This document shows positions 5,407 to 8,563 of a stretch of 8,563 nucleotides of DNA, one piece after another (the stretch's first letter is position 1; each line of letters opens with the position of its first letter). Position numbers and translations under genes: made by a program. The stretch covers positions 1-8,563 of the forward strand of contig CAUBKG010000071.1 of the NCBI GenBank assembly GCA_958436475.1, written 5' to 3'. This DNA comes from an uncultured Clostridia bacterium. Lineage in GTDB: Bacteria > Bacillota > Clostridia > Oscillospirales > Acutalibacteraceae. The notes under the pieces were generated by a model. The model was not told the DNA's origin and ran no database searches. It saw only the letters and a program-made list of their open reading frames with translations.

Positions 5407-7626
5407 ATGTATCGCCCCGTGGAATATGAACAGACCGAACTGAGCGGAACGGTGGAATCGGTTACCTTCAGCAACCCGGAAAACGGCTTCACCGTGCTCG
5501 ACCTGAACGCTTCCGGCGAACTCGTTACGGCGGTGGGCATCATGCCCTACACCGCGCCGGGAGATTCCCTCCGCCTCCTTGGCCGATGGGATTTCCATAA
5601 ATCGTTCGGGCGGCAGTTTGCCGTGTCGCAGTATGAAAAATCGCTTCCGTCCTCGGCGGAGGCTATTTTGCGTTATCTGTCCTCCCGCTCGGTGAAGGGG
5701 GTGGGCCCCGCCACCGCGCTGCGGATCGTGGAGGAGTTCGGCGACGAAGCGCTCGCCGTAATTGAAAAGGAGCCGGAGCGCCTCACGCGCATCCGCGGGA
5801 TTTCCCCCTCGAAGGCGCAGAGCATCTCCGAAAGCTTCCGGCAGCAGTTCGGTTCCCGAGAAGTGCTCTTATCCCTTTCCCAGTTCGGTATTTCCCCGGC
5901 GGAGTCGCTGCGCATTTTCAAAACCCTCGGCTCCGGCGCGGTGGATAAAATCCGTGCGAATCCCTATTGCCTCTGCCTCGATTCGCTCGGCTTCGGCTTT
6001 GACCGGGTGGACGAGCTCGCCCCCCTCATCACTCCCTCGCTCGACCCCCTCTGCCGGTACAAAGAGGGCATCCGCCACATTCTGCGCCACAATCTTCTGC
6101 TCGGGCACACCTGCCTGCCGCGTGAAAAGGTGGCGGAGGCCGCACGGCGGCTTCTCGAATGCTCCGAAGACGATTTCGACCGTGCGGCGGACGGGCTCCT
6201 CGAAGAGCACGGCCTCGTACAGCTCGCCCGGGAAGGGAGGCCCTTCCTGTTTCTGCCTCACGCATATCGGGCGGAACGGTTCGCTGCCGACCGCCTTCGT
6301 GTGATGACGGCCTTCGCGCCCGACCCCGACCCTTACCTCCGCGAAAAAATCGAGGATATCGAGCGGCAGGAGGACATCGAATATCATGAGCTCCAACGGC
6401 AGGCCATCCGCCATGCGGTGAACGGCGGGCTGCTGGTTCTCACCGGCGGCCCCGGCACAGGCAAAACCACCACGCTCAGCGCTATCATCCAGCTTCTGGA
6501 ACAAAAGGAGCAGAAGATCCTGCTGGCCGCGCCCACGGGCCGGGCGGCAAAGCGCATTTCCGAGGTGTGCGGGCGGGAGGCAAAAACCCTCCACCGCCTG
6601 CTCGAGGTCGTGTGGACGGACGACCACACCCCCGCCTTCCTCCGCAACGCCCAGAAGCCGCTCGAGTGCGACGCCGTAATCGTGGATGAGCTTTCCATGG
6701 TGGATATTTTTCTTTTTTCCGCCCTGCTCGAAGCCCTCCCCCTCAACTGCCGCCTCATCCTCGTAGGGGACTCCGACCAGCTTCCGAGCATCGGCGCAGG
6801 CAGTGTGCTGCACGATATCATCGAATCGGGCAGCGTGCCGGTGGTGGAGCTGAAAACCGTGTTCCGCCAGGCGATGAAGAGCCTCATCGTGCAGAACGCG
6901 CACCGTATCGTCGCAGGGGAAAACCCGGTTTTGAGCACACGGGACAACGACTTTTTCTTCCTCGCCCGCCGGAACGCTTACGACGCGGCGCAGACTGTTT
7001 CCGACCTTTACTGCGAACGTCTGCCCCGCAGCTATGGCTACGACCCGCTGACCGATATCCAGATCCTCTGCCCCTCCCGGAAAACGGCGCTCGGCACCGC
7101 GGCACTCAACCGCGCGATCCAGGAACGCATCAACCCGGCGGGCGGGCGCAGGGCGGAGATCCAGATAAACGGAAACCTCCTGCGCGCGGGCGATAAGGTG
7201 ATGCAGTCCAAAAACAATTACGACATCGGCTGGGTGGATTCCTCCGCCGAAACGGGCAGCGGCATTTTCAACGGCGACCTCGGCGTGCTGGAGGAAATCA
7301 ATGTGCCCTGCGGCACCCTTTCCATCCGGTTCGACGATAAGCTTGCTTATTATTCCCTGGAGGACGCAAAGGATTTGGAACCCGCCTATGCCATTACCAT
7401 CCACAAAAGCCAGGGAAGCGAATACGAATGTGTGGTCCTTCCCATCTTCGACCCCGTGCCCCAGCTGTGCTACCGCAACTTGCTCTACACCGCCGTGACC
7501 CGCGCGCGCACGCGCCTGATTATCGTAGGGCGGGAAGGCTCTGTTTACGATATGGTGGCGAACGACCGCCGAACCAAGCGATACACCTGCCTTTCCGGCC
7601 TGCTGAAGGGAGAGGTTTCCGAATGA
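5407..7626 (+). CDS. recD2: RecD2-type ATP-dependent 5'-3' DNA helicase
   Basis: This 739-aa protein is a superfamily 1B helicase of the RecD2/RecD-TraA type, which unwinds DNA 5' to 3' and acts in DNA repair and genome maintenance without RecBC. In order it has an N-terminal OB-like domain (about 5-85, SGTVESVTFSNPENGFTVLDL), helix-hairpin-helix repeats (about 95-190, SVKGVGPATALRIVEEFG and IRGISPSKAQSI), Walker A GGPGTGKTTT (347-356), Walker B VIVDELSMVD (424-433, D427 and E428), motif III LVGDSDQLPSIGAGS, the FRQ motif (486-488), a 2B/SH3-like insert with GDKVMQSKNNY, and motifs V/VI in IHKSQGSEYE and YTAVTRAR. Length is typical. The start is uncertain: the ATG at 5407 is used, but TTG at 5395 and GTG at 5419 are in frame and none has an ideal ribosome binding site. 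It overlaps comFC by 4 nt. Confidence 0.95.
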   Translation: MYRPVEYEQTELSGTVESVTFSNPENGFTVLDLNASGELVTAVGIMPYTAPGDSLRLLGRWDFHKSFGRQFAVSQYEKSLPSSAEAILRYLSSRSVKGVGPATALRIVEEFGDEALAVIEKEPERLTRIRGISPSKAQSISESFRQQFGSREVLLSLSQFGISPAESLRIFKTLGSGAVDKIRANPYCLCLDSLGFGFDRVDELAPLITPSLDPLCRYKEGIRHILRHNLLLGHTCLPREKVAEAARRLLECSEDDFDRAADGLLEEHGLVQLAREGRPFLFLPHAYRAERFAADRLRVMTAFAPDPDPYLREKIEDIERQEDIEYHELQRQAIRHAVNGGLLVLTGGPGTGKTTTLSAIIQLLEQKEQKILLAAPTGRAAKRISEVCGREAKTLHRLLEVVWTDDHTPAFLRNAQKPLECDAVIVDELSMVDIFLFSALLEALPLNCRLILVGDSDQLPSIGAGSVLHDIIESGSVPVVELKTVFRQAMKSLIVQNAHRIVAGENPVLSTRDNDFFFLARRNAYDAAQTVSDLYCERLPRSYGYDPLTDIQILCPSRKTALGTAALNRAIQERINPAGGRRAEIQINGNLLRAGDKVMQSKNNYDIGWVDSSAETGSGIFNGDLGVLEEINVPCGTLSIRFDDKLAYYSLEDAKDLEPAYAITIHKSQGSEYECVVLPIFDPVPQLCYRNLLYTAVTRARTRLIIVGREGSVYDMVANDRRTKRYTCLSGLLKGEVSE

Positions 7627-8306
7627 AGCTTCCGGAACGCCTTACGGCGGCCTTCTTTCCCACACGGTGCGCCTTCTGCGGGCGCGTGCAGCCGCCGGGA
7701 AAAACCTGCTGCGATGCGTGCGAAGCAGCGCTTCCCCGCATTCTGCCTCCCGTCTGCCCCTCCTGCGGGTGGCAGAAAAAAGACTGCCGCTGCCGGGGCG
7801 CAAAGCATCCGTTCACGCGCATTGCCGCGCCGTTTTATTACGAAGGCATCGTGCGCCGCGGCATCTGGCAGTTCAAATTCCGGAACCGTCCTTCATCGGC
7901 GCGCCGTTTCGGGGAAGAAATCGCCTCGGCCGTGCGCCGGGAATACGAAGGGGTCTGCTTTGACGGCGTCTTGTTCGTGCCTCTCTCCAAAAGGGGCCTG
8001 CGGGAACGCGGGTACGACCAAGCCCGGCTGGTGGCGGAAGAGGCGGCGCGGCAGCTTCATCTCCCGCTTCTTGCCGGGCTCATAAAATGTGCCGAAATCA
8101 AAGCACAGCACACGCTCCCCCTGCGGGAGCGGCGGGGAAACGTGATCGGCGCATACCGGTATGAGGGAAAGCCGCTCGGTGGCCTCCGGCTTTTGCTGAT
8201 CGACGATATTTCCACCTCCGGCGCAACGCTCGGCGAATGCGCCAAGGTGCTCCGCCTCGCCGGGGCGAAGGAGGTTTATGCCGCAGCCATCGCGCTTCGC
8301 AGATGA
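7623..8306 (+). CDS. comFC: ComFC-like competence protein with zinc fingers and PRTase fold
   Basis: This 227-aa cytoplasmic protein belongs to the ComF/GntX family, whose Bacillota member ComFC is needed for natural transformation with the ComFA translocase. The N-terminal third carries cysteine pairs fit for zinc: C16-x2-C19, C30-x2-C33, C45-x2-C48 and C55-x-C57. The C-terminal part is a type I phosphoribosyltransferase-like fold with the signature LLLIDDISTSGATL (190-203) and the upstream PLSKRGLRERGYDQA segment typical of ComF proteins. The catalytic reaction in this family is unproven. The ATG at 7623 overlaps the recD2 stop as ATGA and has AGAGG 7 nt upstream; an in-frame extension back to 7428 lies wholly inside recD2 and is rejected. 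No comFA is visible. The protein may not mean competence, since comFC homologues occur in many bacteria not known to take up DNA. Confidence 0.93.
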   Translation: MKLPERLTAAFFPTRCAFCGRVQPPGKTCCDACEAALPRILPPVCPSCGWQKKDCRCRGAKHPFTRIAAPFYYEGIVRRGIWQFKFRNRPSSARRFGEEIASAVRREYEGVCFDGVLFVPLSKRGLRERGYDQARLVAEEAARQLHLPLLAGLIKCAEIKAQHTLPLRERRGNVIGAYRYEGKPLGGLRLLLIDDISTSGATLGECAKVLRLAGAKEVYAAAIALRR

Positions 8307-8442
8307 GGGGACCCCGCCGCCGGAAGAGATAATCCCGCCGCAAATATGAACGTATTTTCAAAAGGTGGAAATGGGCATGGGCGGAAATAGGCCCGTTATG
8401 GCCGGCGCAGGGGCCCGCCGCCTGAAAGTTTCCAGTTTATTC

Positions 8443-8471
8443 TTGTATTTCAGCGGGACAGGCCCTATAAT
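8443..8471 (+). promoter_or_regulatory. Near-consensus SigA-type promoter at right edge
   Basis: TTGTAT (8443-8448) and a perfect TATAAT (8466-8471) are exactly 17 nt apart. Transcription should start near 8478. It lies 137 nt after the comFC stop, so the downstream unit is independent of recD2-comFC. A promoter this strong is typical for stable RNA or housekeeping genes. Confidence 0.8.
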
Positions 8472-8477
8472 AAGAAG

Positions 8478-8563
8478 TAATTCGCCTGATGTAAGGCGCG
8501 CCTGCGTGGGCTGACGCGCGATAGGGATAAATCGCCTGAGAAACGGCTCTTTTCCCGCGATAA
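8478..8563 (+). ncRNA. Candidate structured RNA or leader, 5' part only
   Basis: Sequence downstream of the strong promoter has no ORF with a ribosome binding site, but folds into three consecutive short hairpins: CGCCT/AGGCG (8483-8487 with 8494-8498), GCGT/ACGC (8504-8507 with 8514-8517) and GCGAT/ATCGC (8518-8522 with 8531-8535). The GGGA in the third loop (8524-8527) can pair with TCCC at 8553-8556, which would form a pseudoknot. The window ends before the RNA does. In Clostridia comFC is often followed by the ribosome hibernation gene hpf/raiA, and a noncoding RNA class named the raiA motif is known upstream of such genes; this could be one, judged from position only, as I cannot match its consensus. 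A long 5' leader of a downstream gene is the main alternative. Confidence 0.4.

Noticed and set aside
5869..7404. 511-codon open frame on the minus strand
   Set aside because: It is antisense to recD2, which has every helicase motif in the plus frame. The frame is open because of biased codon use in recD2.
7428..7622. 65-residue N-terminal extension of ComFC
   Set aside because: It lies wholly within the conserved C-terminal motifs of recD2 in another frame. The ATGA overlap start at 7623 has a good ribosome binding site and begins the ComF domain.
8307..8442. Possible terminator after comFC
   Set aside because: Several GC-rich hairpins can be drawn here (for example GGGC/GCCC around 8375-8395), but none is followed by a T-tract, so I do not call an intrinsic terminator.
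8531..8550. CCTGAGA stretch resembling part of a TPP riboswitch
   Set aside because: The other conserved TPP elements (the GGGGUGC side and the ACCUGAUCUGG side) are not seen in the available sequence, so the short match is not enough.
1..8563. Mobile element, phage defence system, CRISPR or toxin-antitoxin content
   Set aside because: No transposase, integrase, nuclease or direct repeat array was found. RecD2 and the TraX-like protein are chromosomal-type genes without conjugation or phage neighbours.

Overview
The window is a GC-rich (by eye near 60%) bacterial chromosome segment. It most resembles a high-GC member of the Bacillota, class Clostridia (for example an Oscillospirales/Ruminococcaceae-type gut organism). 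The support is a RecD2-type helicase with a helix-hairpin-helix region, a ComFC phosphoribosyltransferase-like protein joined to it, strong GGAGG-type ribosome binding sites and SigA-type promoters. The taxonomic call is inference. Gene density is high; no insertion sequence, phage gene, CRISPR array, tRNA or rRNA was seen.

Left arm (2-4728, minus strand): five genes in one direction, read from an extended -10 promoter (TGC-TATAAT) near 4720-4728. In order of transcription they are a HAD-superfamily phosphatase/phosphomutase-like protein, an Eis-like two-domain GNAT acetyltransferase (14-nt overlap with the HAD gene), an unrecognised 132-aa protein, a TraX-family integral membrane protein and a YtcJ-like metal-dependent amidohydrolase whose stop codon lies at the window edge. 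Overlaps and gaps of at most about 70 nt suggest one operon. The mixture does not spell out a known pathway; two members belong to families linked to acetyl transfer.

Middle (4683-4889): a divergent intergenic region holding the leftward promoter, a small palindrome around its predicted start site, a separate 13-bp palindrome and a 10-bp-stem inverted repeat. To its right is an unrecognised 122-aa protein with one N-terminal membrane helix.

Right arm (4890-8306, plus strand): after the 122-aa gene comes a very good promoter (TTGAAA-17-TATACT) with a leader of about 100 nt. The leader contains a long hairpin capped by a cUUCGg tetraloop, and then recD2 and comFC follow, joined by an ATGA stop/start overlap. 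RecD2 is a 5'-3' DNA helicase of genome maintenance; ComFC is needed for transformation in competent Bacillota. Their fusion into one transcription unit suggests joint handling of single-stranded DNA, which is inference.

Right edge (8307-8563): no gene. About 136 nt after comFC I see nothing definite. Then comes a second near-consensus promoter (TTGTAT-17-TATAAT, 8443-8471), followed by sequence without a usable ORF that folds into three back-to-back short hairpins with a possible pseudoknot pairing. This looks like the 5' end of a structured noncoding RNA or a riboregulatory leader that runs off the window. It is the least explained and most interesting item here.
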